Source of the DNA: UBA961 sp049317525
Lineage (GTDB): Bacteria > Bacteroidota > Ignavibacteria > Kapaibacteriales > UBA961
Direction: 5' to 3'
DNA length: 64,000 bases
NCBI GenBank assembly: GCA_049317525.1
Contig: JBMOIC010000012.1
Location: 6,685-70,684 of the forward strand
This document shows, in pieces, positions 63,882-64,000 of this stretch. Below the pieces are notes generated by a model. It made no database searches and was not told the origin of the DNA. It saw only the letters and a list, made by a program, of their open reading frames with translations. Position 1 is the first letter of the stretch, and the number at the start of each line of letters is the position of its first letter. The position numbers were made by a program, and so were the translations under genes.

Positions 63882-63913
63882 TTTGTCTTACTCAAATAAA
63901 TACATTATGTTTG
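63882..63913 (+). promoter_or_regulatory. Bacteroidota-type sigma-A promoter for initiator tRNA
   Basis: TTTG at 63882-63885, a 20-base spacer and TATGTTTG at 63906-63913 match TTTG/TAnnTTTG. The start would be near 63920, about seven bases before the tRNA. Confidence 0.65.
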
Positions 63914-63926
63914 TAATCACATTGAT

Positions 63927-63999
<73 letters not shown>

Positions 64000-64000
64000 C

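Overview
The window is about one third G+C and gene-dense, with no rRNA, phage, transposon or CRISPR. It looks like chromosomal DNA of a Bacteroidota/Chlorobiota (FCB) bacterium. Four large secreted proteins end in type IX secretion (T9SS) sorting domains. There is a SusC-like TonB-dependent receptor with an N-terminal carboxypeptidase-regulatory domain. Both tRNA genes sit behind near-perfect TTTG-N19/20-TAnnTTTG promoters, the Bacteroidota sigma-A consensus. Three or more Omp28-type proteins and scattered single members of usual operons (carA, nuoE, xseA, prs-rplY) would suit a Kapabacteria- or Ignavibacteria-like lineage, but that is an inference and I cannot name a genus.

Layout. 1-2131 (minus): acpS, lysC and the 5' end of a membrane/PAP2-like gene, tightly coupled. 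2306-5723 (plus): an ATP-grasp-like conserved protein, then an ECF sigma factor, its probable membrane anti-sigma factor and a TlpA/ResA-type thioredoxin. 5775-7869 (minus): DUF58 protein and a class I aminotransferase. 8070-11123 (plus): xseA, tRNA-Gln, prs, rplY. 11176-17243: NTF2-like protein, an RprXY-like two-component pair, pckA, a CDF zinc exporter and ccmB. 17267-18595 (minus): a free-standing C-terminal half of ClpB. 18739-23113 (plus): plsY, gpsA, an M50 protease and a GT39-like glycosyltransferase. 23196-26075 (minus): Omp28/T9SS protein. 26388-30903 (plus): carA, a PaaG-like hydratase, a divergent phosphofructokinase, rseP. 30944-32290 (minus): lysine 6-aminotransferase. 32759-34165 (plus): a membrane protein of unknown function with a possibly structured leader. 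34226-43868 (minus): PaaD-like protein, CxxC-less thioredoxin fold, transaldolase, a 1934-residue GEVED/beta-helix T9SS protein, flavin reductase and YmdB-type phosphodiesterase. 43992-49821 (plus): EamA transporter, DUF5522 protein, TonB receptor, phytoene/squalene synthase, LD-carboxypeptidase. 49824-61962 (minus): an extended CoaD, thiolase, RNase Y, a probable 6S RNA, ZapA, a pseudo-rhomboid, NuoE, two more Omp28/T9SS proteins, MazG-like and LCP proteins. 62193-63999 (plus): DUF1460 amidase-like protein, a helical secreted protein and initiator tRNA-Met.

Together these genes cover central carbon metabolism (pckA, pfk, transaldolase, prs), lipid precursors (acpS, plsY, gpsA, coaD), envelope work (LdcA, DUF1460, LCP, RseP), RNA turnover (RNase Y, YmdB) and a T9SS surface proteome. 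Convergent gene pairs are often separated by strong bidirectional hairpin terminators. Shine-Dalgarno-like GGAG/AAGGA is present before some genes (for example 10554, 28379, 41759, 63178) and absent before many others.

Most worth a second look: the half-length ClpB, the 252-nt rod-like RNA between zapA and rny, the catalytically dead rhomboid, the phosphofructokinase with Asn in its GGDGS motif, the N-terminally extended CoaD, and the unassigned conserved proteins at 2306 and 32759.
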